Positions 17,232-25,295 of a stretch of 64,000 nt of DNA are shown in pieces. A program made the translations under genes and the position numbers. The stretch is from assembly GCF_009928485.1 (NCBI RefSeq), contig NZ_JAABNP010000010.1:1-64000 (forward strand), written 5' to 3'. How positions within the stretch are numbered: the first letter of the stretch is position 1; every line of letters starts with the position of its first letter. Below the pieces are notes generated by a model. The model made no database searches. It saw nothing but the letters and a program-made list of their open reading frames with translations, and had not been told where the DNA came from. Origin of the DNA: Clostridium sp. C2-6-12. GTDB taxonomy: Bacteria; Bacillota; Clostridia; Clostridiales; Clostridiaceae.

Positions 17232-17525
17232 CTATTTTTTTACATCCAATTTTATTCCTCTGTAATTTTCTTCATCTAGAACTTGTTCTTTTTGAACTTC
17301 TATTTCCATTACATTTTCTTCGTACTTCACACCATCTATTGTATAGAATCTTTTATCCTCTTGATTTTTAGTATTCTTTTTATTTTCACCTTTATTTTTA
17401 TTCTCGTCCTCTTTAAGATCTTTCTTTATAGATACTTTTTTATTTTCATGAATTTTATCACTTTTTATTTGTTCTTGCATCCTTTTTCTTATGTCTGTAT
17501 CTATTTTATTCAATCTATATTCCAT
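17232..17525 (-). CDS. Lysine-rich protein of unknown function between flaG and fliS
   Basis: 97 residues, very rich in Lys, Glu, Asn and Asp, with a low-complexity middle (KKDLKEDENKNKGENKK) and a more ordered C-terminal third (FYTIDGVKYEENVMEIEV). No signal peptide, membrane segment or catalytic motif. It lies 10 bases before fliS on the same strand, so it is transcribed with the flagellar operon. It may be intrinsically disordered. I do not recognise the family; other flagellar operons of clostridia often have an unnamed small ORF here. Confidence 0.7.
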   Translation of the reverse strand: MEYRLNKIDTDIRKRMQEQIKSDKIHENKKVSIKKDLKEDENKNKGENKKNTKNQEDKRFYTIDGVKYEENVMEIEVQKEQVLDEENYRGIKLDVKK

Positions 17526-17544
17526 ACAAATCTGCTCCTTAAAA

Positions 17545-17910
17545 TCAAGCTTTTTTATCTATTAAACCAACTTGCTTACACATACTTGCAATCATATCTA
17601 ATATTTTTTCTGATGGTATCTCCATTATTACATCTTTAGTATTATCATCTACTATTTTTATCATAACAACCTTTAAATCTTTATGCACACTATATTCTGC
17701 ATGTACTGGTTCATCTTCTAAAAAGTTATTTAATTTTTTTAAAGCTTTATCTAATTCCTCTTTACTTGCATTTTTCGTTTTACTATTTTTATATTCATCA
17801 TTGTATTTTGCTTTTTCTAATGTATCACTCTTTTTATTAGTTGTCTCTTGAACATTATCTATTCTATAAGAAATACTATTGTTTGTTTGCAATACTGGAT
17901 TAACTTCCAT
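17545..17910 (-). CDS. flaG: FlaG family flagellar protein
   Basis: About 121 residues from the ATG at 17910, which is supported by GGGAGG; a longer in-frame start at 17940 lacks this. The C-terminal 70 residues are the FlaG domain (ALKKLNNFLEDEPVHAEYSV, VMIKIVDDNTKDVIMEIPSE). The N-terminal half is polar and probably disordered. FlaG proteins affect filament length or cap function, but the mechanism is not settled. It lies in the late flagellar operon between csrA and fliS. Confidence 0.88.
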   Translation of the reverse strand: MEVNPVLQTNNSISYRIDNVQETTNKKSDTLEKAKYNDEYKNSKTKNASKEELDKALKKLNNFLEDEPVHAEYSVHKDLKVVMIKIVDDNTKDVIMEIPSEKILDMIASMCKQVGLIDKKA

Positions 17911-17951
17911 TAAATTAACCTCCCTTATATTTACAATCATAAATACTAATA

Positions 17952-18167
17952 TTATTTTTTTATATTTTTGAGATATTCTAAATTCACCTTCATGGCTTCT
18001 TTATTTTCATTTTTTATTTCTTCGTAAAGTTCTTTTCTTAATATAGTAACATCTTTCGGTGCATCTATTCCAAGCTTTACACTTCCATCTTCCAATTTTG
18101 ATATAGTTATTTCTATATCATCTCCAATCATAAAAGATTGACCTTTTTTTCTAGTTATAATGAGCAC
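17952..18167 (-). CDS. csrA: Translational regulator CsrA
   Basis: 71 residues, the normal length. The N-terminal strand [20 protein letters not shown] and the RNA-contacting [16 protein letters not shown] are both present. CsrA dimers bind GGA motifs in mRNA leaders; in Firmicutes the main known target is flagellin mRNA, with FliW as protein antagonist. It starts with GTG after GGAG, and lies seven bases after fliW, so the two are translated from one message. Two matching GGA motifs are visible in the flagellin leader at 14569-14602. Confidence 0.96.
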   Translation of the reverse strand: MLIITRKKGQSFMIGDDIEITISKLEDGSVKLGIDAPKDVTILRKELYEEIKNENKEAMKVNLEYLKNIKK

Positions 18168-18174
18168 TTCTTAA

Positions 18175-18600
18175 TCACTCCTTTAGTAAAGGATGTTTTA
18201 CTTTATATTTTGAATCATCAATTACAATTTGCTCTCCCAAATTCAATTTCGTATTTATTACTATAGGAGCTTTCAAATTTGTAGTTATTCTTTTAGGATC
18301 AGAATCTAATGTTACTGTTGTTAACAATAATACATCTATCTCATTATCTATCTTTAATCTTTTTTGTATTTCTTTTGACAAATTCACTTCATACTCATTA
18401 CAAACTTCAAATGGAGATGTTAATATTAACCCCACTTCATCATCTTCTAATGCTTGAAGCAATTTGAATGGCTGATATTCTTCTAATTCCACAAGTATAA
18501 ATTTCTCTATATTATCAAATCCTAAAATACCTTTCTTTAAAATGATGATATCTTTTTCGTCATATTCTAGTTTGCCATGTATCTTTGAAATAAATACCAT
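18175..18600 (-). CDS. fliW: Flagellar assembly factor FliW
   Basis: 141 residues. The FliW fold is recognised from [40 protein letters not shown] and the ending [19 protein letters not shown]. FliW binds either flagellin or CsrA; when flagellin is exported, freed FliW sequesters CsrA and flagellin translation resumes. It lies between flgL and csrA, the usual order in Firmicutes. Confidence 0.95.
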   Translation of the reverse strand: MVFISKIHGKLEYDEKDIIILKKGILGFDNIEKFILVELEEYQPFKLLQALEDDEVGLILTSPFEVCNEYEVNLSKEIQKRLKIDNEIDVLLLTTVTLDSDPKRITTNLKAPIVINTKLNLGEQIVIDDSKYKVKHPLLKE

Positions 18601-18611
18601 ACTTTTATCTC

Positions 18612-19625
18612 CTATCTTATATAATCCATTAATGTTGTAGGTAATATTTTACCACTCACTTGAAGTGATGCCATATAAACCGTCTGCATTATTGAATAAT
18701 TCATCATTGTTTCAGTAAAATCAATATCTTCTGTTTTTGATAATATATCTTTCATATTTAGGTTTTCATCTTCATTCTTAGATTGTGCATCTTCCATTCT
18801 ATTAGTCATGGCACCTACTTCTGATCTTTTTTCAAGTAAGTTTTGAATTATTGAATCTACTTGACCTAAAAGAGGACCTGTCAGCATTTGTTGCCCTGGT
18901 GTTCCCGAAAAAGATGTTGGATTAGTTGCTGGATCATCAAGATTTTTTATGATTCCATTTAAAATATCCGAAACATTTTGGGAATTTCCACTTTTATCTT
19001 TATACTCCAATATATCTACAGCTGTTTTGTTGTAATCTATCAAAACACCTTGGGATACTTCAACATTTAATGGTGAATTAATCTGATCATAAGCCACCTT
19101 ACCTGTTCCAGTAGTAGTATCTGCAATTGCCGCTCCATTTTTATCTGCATATTTTATTGTTCCGTCTGTATCAACCACAACTGGTTTAGATGTACTTTTA
19201 GTCCCTCCAAATATATAAGCTCCATCAAAATTAGTATTTAATATTTGAGCTAATTGATTAACTTTTTCTTTCATTTCATCCTGAATTGCTTTTCTTTCAT
19301 TTGGCCCATAACCTCCATCACCTGCAGTTAGTAAAAGTGTTCTTATTCTTCCAAAAACATTTCCTGCTTGATTAAGTGCTGTATCTGTAGTATCAAGCCA
19401 GTTAGAAATATCTTTTATATTTTCATTAAATTGTTTATTTGAATCTATTTCTGTATATAATTGCATAGTTCTAGATGCTTTATATGGGTCATCAGAGGGT
19501 CTATTTATTGCTTTACCAGATGCCAACTGAGATTGCAATGTTCTCATATTCGTTAAATTTCTATTAGCATTGGTAAGATAATTTCTTGATAACATAGCAT
19601 TTGTTATTCTTCCCATTAAATTCAC
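18612..19625 (-). CDS. flgL: Hook-filament junction protein FlgL (HAP3)
   Basis: 337 residues. Flagellin-like N-terminus ([19 protein letters not shown], then [19 protein letters not shown]) and C-terminus ([20 protein letters not shown]). It forms the outer junction ring between hook and filament. The middle has the [11 protein letters not shown] insertion common in FlgL. It follows flgK by 22 bases and precedes fliW by 11. Confidence 0.95.
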   Translation of the reverse strand: MNLMGRITNAMLSRNYLTNANRNLTNMRTLQSQLASGKAINRPSDDPYKASRTMQLYTEIDSNKQFNENIKDISNWLDTTDTALNQAGNVFGRIRTLLLTAGDGGYGPNERKAIQDEMKEKVNQLAQILNTNFDGAYIFGGTKSTSKPVVVDTDGTIKYADKNGAAIADTTTGTGKVAYDQINSPLNVEVSQGVLIDYNKTAVDILEYKDKSGNSQNVSDILNGIIKNLDDPATNPTSFSGTPGQQMLTGPLLGQVDSIIQNLLEKRSEVGAMTNRMEDAQSKNEDENLNMKDILSKTEDIDFTETMMNYSIMQTVYMASLQVSGKILPTTLMDYIR

Positions 19626-19647
19626 TCCTCGCTTTTCTTAATGTATT

Positions 19648-21495
19648 TTATCTCTTAAGTCCATTAATTACAACATCCAGCAATTCATTAACTGTTGAAA
19701 TTACCTTTGCACTTGCTTGATATGCATGTTGAAATTGTATTAAATTTGTCATTTCTTCATCTAATGAAACACCAGACTCTGCTTGTCTTTGATCTTCTAA
19801 ATCTTTCAATATAGAATCTCTTTCACTATTTGTTCTTCTCGTAGCTTCCTGTGATTGAGTACCCAACTTACTAATCATATCCTTATAATATTGATCTATT
19901 GTCTTTCCATCATTGCTCTGTGTTATATTTATACCATCTGTTAAGGCAGCTCCACTTTGTGAAAAGAAGTCATCTCTATCTAACATACTAACATCATCCA
20001 ATACGTTGGATATATTAAACTTTTTACTTATAAGATCTGCAATTGCTTGCGCTCTTTCGCCACTTCTTTCTCCACTTTTAGTGCTATCTGCTTCACAATT
20101 CAACAATGAAACATCTTTTATAATATCAGGATTTACTGTTATGTTTTTTGCATTGATTCCATCATCAGTAGATGCTGTACTTGTTGATTTTGATGAATTT
20201 ATAAACAACATTGAGTACTTCTTTCCGTTTGCTGCTGGCGCCCCTGAAGTAGTACTTCCTGTTTGTATAGCATTTACTGAATAAGCAATGGATGCTGCTA
20301 TCTTATTTAAATCTTTCATATAATCTTTTATCATATTTTGTGCAGATTGATTTCCAGCAATCTCACCTTTTATATTTTTAGGATCAACACTATTTACTGC
20401 TGTAGTCCCATTCTTATTTACTTCATATATTTTAAATAGTTTTTTATTTATATCATCTGCTGATGCTGTAGTGATTGCGTTACCTGACGCATCCGAAACC
20501 ACACCATCTTTGTCCCCTATCAATATTCTATTTTGCATTAAAGAATCAGCTAAACTTTTTGCATTACTTGAAGTTGTAGTAACTTCAATTTGTTTTGGTG
20601 CTAAACTTGTATTTCCTAAAGGATAATATTCTATTGTTATTTTACCAGTAGGCACTGGTGGTGTAGCTGTTGACATTTCAACTTCCGCACTCTTAATATA
20701 TGATAATCTTGTATACTTATCATCTGCTGGATTGCTATTAACTAAGTTATTTATAACATTCCCTGTTGCTTGGAAACCTTCTGCTTTTAAATTTATCGCT
20801 TCTTTATCTGCTCTTTCTACAGTTATTCCAAACATTTTTGATACTTTATCAATCAGATTATCCCTTGTATCCATTAAATCATTAGGACTTTGACCTATTG
20901 CAGCTACACCTGTGATTTGCTTATTTAATTCTCTTATCTGTTCTAGATAACTATTAACATTTTTAACATTATCCTGTAACAGTTCCTGAGCATCTGTAAC
21001 TTTTTTTTCTAATTGAGTATAGGTATGATTTAACACATCTGCAATTGCAGATGCTTTTTGAAGTGCAACTGTTCTAGCTGATGATTTTTCAGGCGTTTTG
21101 GCAACTTCATGAAATGCTGAGTAAAACTCACCAAATAATTTTTGTAACCCTGTATCTGAAGGTTCTCCAAAGACACCTTCAACCTCTGTTAAAAAATTAC
21201 TTTCCACATTGTAATTTCCAAGCTTCCCATTTTCATTTCTAAATTGATAATCAATAAAGTAACTTCTTATTCTTTGTATAGTTGTTACTTGTGCTCCAGT
21301 ACCAACTTGTCCTGGACCAGATGTATCAAATCTTGACATTCCTCCAAATGGTTTTGTTGTCTCTATTACAGCTCTTTGTCTTGAATAACCTTCTGTATTT
21401 GCATTTGCTATATTATGAGATGTAGTATTTATAGCACTTTGATGTACATTTAATCCTCTTTTAGCAACGTTAAACGTGTCAAATAATCCTGACAT
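19648..21495 (-). CDS. flgK: Hook-filament junction protein FlgK (HAP1)
   Basis: 615 residues. The N-terminus (LFDTFNVAKRGLNVHQSAIN, TTSHNIANANTEGYSRQR) and C-terminus (GVSLDEEMTNLIQFQHAYQA, ending VISTVNELLDVVINGLKR) are the conserved rod/hook/HAP helices. A large Ser/Thr/Asp-rich central domain lies between. It forms the inner junction ring on the hook. It is encoded between flgN, its probable chaperone, and flgL. Confidence 0.96.
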   Translation of the reverse strand: MSGLFDTFNVAKRGLNVHQSAINTTSHNIANANTEGYSRQRAVIETTKPFGGMSRFDTSGPGQVGTGAQVTTIQRIRSYFIDYQFRNENGKLGNYNVESNFLTEVEGVFGEPSDTGLQKLFGEFYSAFHEVAKTPEKSSARTVALQKASAIADVLNHTYTQLEKKVTDAQELLQDNVKNVNSYLEQIRELNKQITGVAAIGQSPNDLMDTRDNLIDKVSKMFGITVERADKEAINLKAEGFQATGNVINNLVNSNPADDKYTRLSYIKSAEVEMSTATPPVPTGKITIEYYPLGNTSLAPKQIEVTTTSSNAKSLADSLMQNRILIGDKDGVVSDASGNAITTASADDINKKLFKIYEVNKNGTTAVNSVDPKNIKGEIAGNQSAQNMIKDYMKDLNKIAASIAYSVNAIQTGSTTSGAPAANGKKYSMLFINSSKSTSTASTDDGINAKNITVNPDIIKDVSLLNCEADSTKSGERSGERAQAIADLISKKFNISNVLDDVSMLDRDDFFSQSGAALTDGINITQSNDGKTIDQYYKDMISKLGTQSQEATRRTNSERDSILKDLEDQRQAESGVSLDEEMTNLIQFQHAYQASAKVISTVNELLDVVINGLKR

Positions 21496-21563
21496 TTATT
21501 TTTCCTGCCTTCCAAAATTCCAACTTCCATGTATTTAAATTTTTACATCCTTGATATAATTCT

Positions 21564-21974
21564 TTATCTTGATAAATTACCATATGAATTATATGTTTTT
21601 ATGTCCCTATTAGGGTTAATTATATTTATCATTTTATTATTAAAAATTATTTGTTTTTTCAAAAACAATTCATTGGTTTCTTTTTGAAGTAATACTTCAT
21701 TTAATGTATTTTGTATTTTCTCATAAGTTTGTTCTAATTTACTATCATTTGTTTTAACAAAAATTTCTTTTATACTTACGTCACCTGTTAATTTTCTTCT
21801 TTGTACTTCTTCATTTGCAATTCTTTTCCCACATTCATTAATCTTATCAACTAATCCTTCTAAACCAAAAACATCTTTGCTCATTATCATTTTATATTGA
21901 GTTTCTAACAATTCTAAAAGTTGGCTTAAATCCCTTTCTTGGTCCTGCATTAATTTAATAAGTTCATCTTTCAT
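21564..21974 (-). CDS. flgN: FlgN-type chaperone
   Basis: 136 residues, all-helical, with an FlgN-like N-terminal half (MKDELIKLMQDQERDLSQLL, then LLETQYKMIMSKDVFGLEGL). FlgN holds FlgK and FlgL before export. It starts two bases after the flgM stop codon and lies 68 bases before flgK, the normal arrangement. Confidence 0.85.
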   Translation of the reverse strand: MKDELIKLMQDQERDLSQLLELLETQYKMIMSKDVFGLEGLVDKINECGKRIANEEVQRRKLTGDVSIKEIFVKTNDSKLEQTYEKIQNTLNEVLLQKETNELFLKKQIIFNNKMINIINPNRDIKTYNSYGNLSR

Positions 21975-21976
21975 AA

Positions 21977-22252
21977 CTATGCATTACTCTCCTTCATAGC
22001 ATTCAATAAACTTTGAGCTGTTAATCTCGCATCAACCTTATATGTTCCGCTACTTATTTTATTTTTTATATCTGCAACTTTTTGTGCATTTCCAACTACT
22101 TCTCTTGAAGAATAAGATTTAAGACTTTTCCCAATATCTGAGATTTCTATCCTATCTACTTCTTTAGTTTTATCGACTTTACCTATAGCTTTATTCCTAC
22201 TTGAATTATATGGATTAACGTATTGAGGTCTATTTATTCCATTAATACTCAT
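21977..22252 (-). CDS. flgM: Anti-sigma-28 factor FlgM
   Basis: 91 residues. The disordered, polar N-terminal half and C-terminal sigma-binding half (DRIEISDIGKSLKSYSS, then VADIKNKISSGTYKVDARLT) match FlgM. It inhibits SigD/FliA until it is exported after hook completion. It is the first gene of the late flagellar operon and is itself preceded by a very good sigma-28 promoter, giving the usual feedback loop. The sigma factor gene is not in the window. Confidence 0.93.
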   Translation of the reverse strand: MSINGINRPQYVNPYNSSRNKAIGKVDKTKEVDRIEISDIGKSLKSYSSREVVGNAQKVADIKNKISSGTYKVDARLTAQSLLNAMKESNA

Positions 22253-22287
22253 GCTTCATCTCTCCATTCCTTACTCTACTATTATAC

Positions 22288-22314
22288 TTATCGGACTTTT
22301 CCTCTATAAGTTTA
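22288..22314 (-). promoter_or_regulatory. Sigma-28 promoter of the flgM operon
   Basis: Minus strand: TAAA at 22311-22314, a spacer of exactly 15 bases, and TCCGATAA at 22288-22295, seven of eight matches to the GCCGATAA consensus. It lies 36 bases before the flgM ATG. This is the best sigma-28 match found in the window. Confidence 0.85.
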
Positions 22315-22491
22315 TAGAAAAAGTCTATAAAAATATAAAACCATTTTTTTGTTTTAAAACTTCTTTTACAAAATTCTAACCTTTTCAAATAAAAAAAATA
22401 TAATACCTTTCTTAAATCTAATCTAAAAAAACGTTTCCTTCTGCTGAATATAGAAAGATACTTACATAATAATCTTATCGTCTAAAAATAA

Positions 22492-23259
22492 TCAAAAAGT
22501 CCACGATGCAATAAGCTTTTCATCTTCACCTAATACGTATTCTCCTTCCTTAAAAGAAACACTTTCCTCTTCTCCCATTTCTTCTTCATCCGTCATTTCA
22601 ATCACATATTCTTTCTTTGTTGCTGTCCTTTTATTTTTCTTTTTTTCAAAACATATAGGTATGCTATTCTGTAATATATTTTCATTAATTTCTCCATTCA
22701 GATTTTTTTCTTTATTATTTTGACTAAGATCATTTTCCAAATCATTTTTATACTCATTTATCATGTGAGTATTTTCATTTCCAACTACACTATTTTCAAA
22801 TACTTTATCTTTATTTTCCTCTTCTGTTTTTTCCATTTCCTTATTAGGAATTTGCTCAGTAATAATTCCAGCACCTGTTGCTTTTATATTTTTTCCAATC
22901 ACTTCTCTATCTTCTAATTTCACCTTTTTCTCCACCTTAATATTTTGATGTTTTACAAAACTCTTTACTCTATAAACATTGTCTTCTGAAACCTCAATCA
23001 TTTTTAATTCTATCAATAAATCTAAAGCTGTTTTAACTAATGCAGTATCTCTATTAAACTCTATCGCTAGAGTTTCTATTGTATATGGAATATCTCTTGC
23101 CATATATAAATAACCTTCACAGTCAGCCTTTCCAGCTAATATAATACTTCTAGCAAAAAAATAATGAATAAAATCTCTTTCTGGTCTTTGATCTATTATT
23201 TTAGTTTTTGTATCGTCGTAAATGTCTAATTTAAATTTTACATATCTTCTTTCTCTCAT
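22492..23259 (-). CDS. Phage replisome organiser N-terminal domain protein
   Basis: About 255 residues. The first 110 match the winged-helix domain found in phage replisome organisers and DnaD-like proteins (RERRYVKFKLDIYDDTKTKI, then FNRDTALVKTALDLLIELKM and VKSFVKHQNIKVEKKVKLED). The rest is a low-complexity, acidic, Asn/Glu-rich tail ending KLIASWTF. No phage genes lie nearby, so it is a solitary, domesticated or stranded gene. The start is uncertain: ATG at 23259 gives the usual MRERRY start; a TTG at 23280 coincides with the GAAGGAG. Its 5' end is duplicated about 110 bases upstream around a small repeat element. Role unknown; being just upstream of flgM could give it a flagellar link, but nothing shows that. 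Confidence 0.75.
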   Translation of the reverse strand: MRERRYVKFKLDIYDDTKTKIIDQRPERDFIHYFFARSIILAGKADCEGYLYMARDIPYTIETLAIEFNRDTALVKTALDLLIELKMIEVSEDNVYRVKSFVKHQNIKVEKKVKLEDREVIGKNIKATGAGIITEQIPNKEMEKTEEENKDKVFENSVVGNENTHMINEYKNDLENDLSQNNKEKNLNGEINENILQNSIPICFEKKKNKRTATKKEYVIEMTDEEEMGEEESVSFKEGEYVLGEDEKLIASWTF

Positions 23260-23272
23260 ACTTCCATCATAC
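23241..23272. repeat. Direct repeat, gene-proximal copy
   Basis: These 32 bases are identical to 23354-23385. They cover codons 1-5 of the replisome organiser-like gene and the bases just upstream. The similarity extends a few bases further with two mismatches. The two copies flank a 60-80 base hairpin element. Confidence 0.85.
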
Positions 23273-23296
23273 TCCTTCAAATAATTATAGTAGATT

Positions 23297-23353
23297 GCTC
23301 TTTATCTAGGTCATAAGTTCCTTATTGCAGCATAGCTGCTTTATTTATAGGTG
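23297..23353. repeat. Small hairpin element, copy 1
   Basis: Contains the palindrome GCAGC-ATA-GCTGC (23327-23339) and the flanks AAGTTCCTTATTG and TTTATAGGTG. All are shared with a second copy at 47855-47933, whose stem is GTGGC-ATA-GCCAC. The stem changes are compensatory. It is bracketed by the 32-base direct repeats at 23241 and 23354. Confidence 0.75.
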
Positions 23354-23385
23354 CATATCTTCTTTCTCTCATACTTCCATCATAC
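23354..23385. repeat. Direct repeat, distal copy (orphan 5' end of the replisome organiser-like gene)
   Basis: Identical to 23241-23272. Read on the minus strand with the adjoining bases it still has an ATG and an open frame of 23 codons (MKGYDGSMRERRYAPINKA, then a stop inside the hairpin element). It therefore looks like the original start of the gene cut off by insertion of the element. Confidence 0.75.
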
Positions 23386-23516
23386 CCTTTCATTATTTAA
23401 TTTTTTATCTATATGGTATATATGGTAAATATATGTTTTTATAAACACTATTACATAAAATAAAGAAATTTTTTTCTATCAAAATACTACATTATTCTAT
23501 TCTATGTAGATTTTTA

Positions 23517-23554
23517 TGAAAAACATAAAAGCTTAGTGCTAAAAACACTAAGCT
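23517..23554 (-). terminator. Rho-independent terminator of the HipA-like gene
   Basis: Nine-base stem AGCTTAGTG/CACTAAGCT (23530-23538 with 23546-23554), seven-base loop, then a T-rich run on the minus strand. The stop codon of the HipA-like gene (23548-23550) lies within the stem. Confidence 0.8.
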
Positions 23555-24687
23555 AATTCTATAAATTTAATACCGTTATTTCTAAGTATTTCTTCAACAT
23601 GATCCTGTTGTTTTAAAACCCATCGATTAACATCCGCCAAATTATTTCCATTTGTATTTCTTATATATTCAATATATTTTTGACTAATCTTATCTAAAAA
23701 TTTTTTATCTAATTTATCATAAAATACAAATTTTACATTTAACCTCTTTAATTCACGCACTATAAATCTTAACTTGCTTTCTAAAGTTTCTCCATACCCT
23801 AACGAGCACTCTAAGTCATCTCTATATTTTGATGACGCAAATAGAGATAAACCATTATCATATAATCTATAAAATTGTAAAATTTCATTTGACTTATAAA
23901 ATGAAAAATTAGTATAGTTACGATCCATTTGTCTTGTAATTACATCAAATAATCCCATTCTTAATACATCGATCTTTGTTTTATTCGGACTAGGAATTTT
24001 CACAAAAGCTTTATAGAAATCCTCAAAACTACCTTGCTCTAACCCTATTAATATATTGGCTGGAATTAAATCTTTTGTTTCATCTATAATTGAAAAGCAT
24101 AATCCATTAGGTAGCATACCCGCTGGTGAACATTCAATCCCCAATCTCATTGCTATTTCATAAGTTAATTCTTCTGCAATATTATCATAGGAATTATTTT
24201 GCAATCTTTCTTTAACTACACATAAATTCCCCTTTAGTCTTGCTAAATCTTTATTGCATGCACCATCAATATTTAATTTAGTCTTTGTTGCATTTAATTT
24301 TATTGAATCAAAATTATGATTTATTATTTTTCCATCATCAATCATTATTGATGCCCATGGTGAAAATTCTTCATAATCTTCATCTTCACTAAATGCAAGC
24401 CATAATTTATCCTTAACATTTACTGCTCTAGTTCTTACAAATATTTCCCAATACAAATCTTCATAATCTTCGGTAAGATCAAGTGATGCTATAAATGAAT
24501 TAAAACCAACTTGACTCACTGGTCTTATTCTGCTTTTTATCCACTTCTCAACTTCATCTTTATTCATTATATTCTTATTTCTTCTATCGAAAAACAAATC
24601 TAAATTTATGATTTCCATAGTTCTATTATCTATATCAATTTCAGATACTATTTTGTCATAATATTTTAAGTAGTAATATCTGCTCAT
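23548..24687 (-). CDS. HipA-like protein kinase
   Basis: About 379 residues. The C-terminal half has the HipA-type kinase core. A catalytic loop TRQMDRNYTNFSFY keeps the Asp and the Asn five residues later, and LYDNGLSLF gives the Mg-binding Asp after Tyr, as in the TPLYD motif of HipA. EELTYEIAMRLGIECSPA resembles the HipA motif preceding the active site. The N-terminal third (SRYYYLKYYDKIVSEIDID, then WIKSRIRPVSQVGFNSFIAS) is not a standard HipA N-domain. ATG at 24687 follows GAGGTG. Some HipA-type kinases are toxins that phosphorylate tRNA-synthetase or translation factors; the target here is unknown. The next upstream gene is probably its partner. Confidence 0.7.
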   Translation of the reverse strand: MSRYYYLKYYDKIVSEIDIDNRTMEIINLDLFFDRRNKNIMNKDEVEKWIKSRIRPVSQVGFNSFIASLDLTEDYEDLYWEIFVRTRAVNVKDKLWLAFSEDEDYEEFSPWASIMIDDGKIINHNFDSIKLNATKTKLNIDGACNKDLARLKGNLCVVKERLQNNSYDNIAEELTYEIAMRLGIECSPAGMLPNGLCFSIIDETKDLIPANILIGLEQGSFEDFYKAFVKIPSPNKTKIDVLRMGLFDVITRQMDRNYTNFSFYKSNEILQFYRLYDNGLSLFASSKYRDDLECSLGYGETLESKLRFIVRELKRLNVKFVFYDKLDKKFLDKISQKYIEYIRNTNGNNLADVNRWVLKQQDHVEEILRNNGIKFIELA

Positions 24688-24722
24688 TGCTATCACCTCA
24701 TTTAATTTTTATTCATATATAT

Positions 24723-25139
24723 TCAAAATATCCTACTATCTTCTAAAACATACATAGGATCAACAGTGTGATATACCTTATAATTTCTGAGTAAATGTTC
24801 AATTCCAACTGTTCCAAATATTTTAGCAATTTCTTTTCCTGACAAATTAGCTCTATTGCTCCAAGCTTGAAGACAATATCCTAACCAATACATTCTTTCT
24901 TTTTCATATTCTATTTCATCTTCTACATAAACTCTGCTCTTAACTTTATTTTCTTCCATGAATTCTTCAAAATAATAATATTGGCTTTGGGAATACCACT
25001 GTGGCTTGAATATTTCTATTCCTTCTTTATATTCACTATTTAAAGCTTTTAATGTAAAATCTATTTCATCCATACTATATTCTACTGCTAATTGAAAGAA
25101 TTTTGCTAAATGTCTACAAGCCATTGTCTGCTCATTCAT
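24723..25139 (-). CDS. Small protein paired with the HipA-like kinase
   Basis: 138 residues. The C-terminal 55 (YWLGYCLQAWSNRANLSGKE, then the ending HTVDPMYVLEDSRIF) resemble the pattern of DUF3791 proteins, small helical proteins found next to toxin-like genes in Firmicutes. The N-terminal 80 residues are unassigned. It is 35 bases upstream of the kinase gene in the same direction, with a GGGGGAG ribosome binding site. An antitoxin or substrate-adaptor role is possible but only inferred from pairing; no DNA-binding helix-turn-helix is obvious. Confidence 0.6.
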   Translation of the reverse strand: MNEQTMACRHLAKFFQLAVEYSMDEIDFTLKALNSEYKEGIEIFKPQWYSQSQYYYFEEFMEENKVKSRVYVEDEIEYEKERMYWLGYCLQAWSNRANLSGKEIAKIFGTVGIEHLLRNYKVYHTVDPMYVLEDSRIF

Positions 25140-25267
25140 CTAAATCTTCTCCCCCTAATTCATCTAGTTCACTTCTCTTTTAGTTTTATTATTTCTAATT
25201 ATTGCTTTTATTATATATCATATATATAGAAAAACAAAGCACACCATTGTGCCAATGAATTAAATAC

Positions 25268-25294
25268 AATAAAAAAACCCCCTTACGGGAGTTC
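25268..25294 (-). terminator. Terminator of the chemotaxis/motor switch operon
   Basis: Stem ACTCCC-GTAA-GGGGGT followed by seven T residues on the minus strand. It begins two bases after the fliY stop codon. The opposite strand also has a run of A before the stem, so it can act in one direction well. Confidence 0.88.
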
Positions 25295-25295
25295 T

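Noticed and set aside
19913..20284. Plus-strand open frames inside flgK, fliY and PFOR genes (e.g. 19913-20284, 25584-25997)
   Set aside because: They are antisense shadows of long, well-conserved genes and lack ribosome binding sites and recognisable products.
22253..22491. Cyclic-di-GMP riboswitch ahead of the flgM operon
   Set aside because: These are frequent upstream of clostridial flagellar genes, but the short AT-rich region has none of the conserved GEMM core or tetraloop-receptor sequences.
22445..22500. A second sigma-28 promoter (GACGATAA-like string near 22474-22481)
   Set aside because: No TAAA at the 15-base spacing; the match is limited to the -10.
22492..25139. Prophage remnant
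   Set aside because: Only one gene has a phage-type domain; there is no integrase, structural gene or attachment-like repeat other than the element-linked 32-base duplication.
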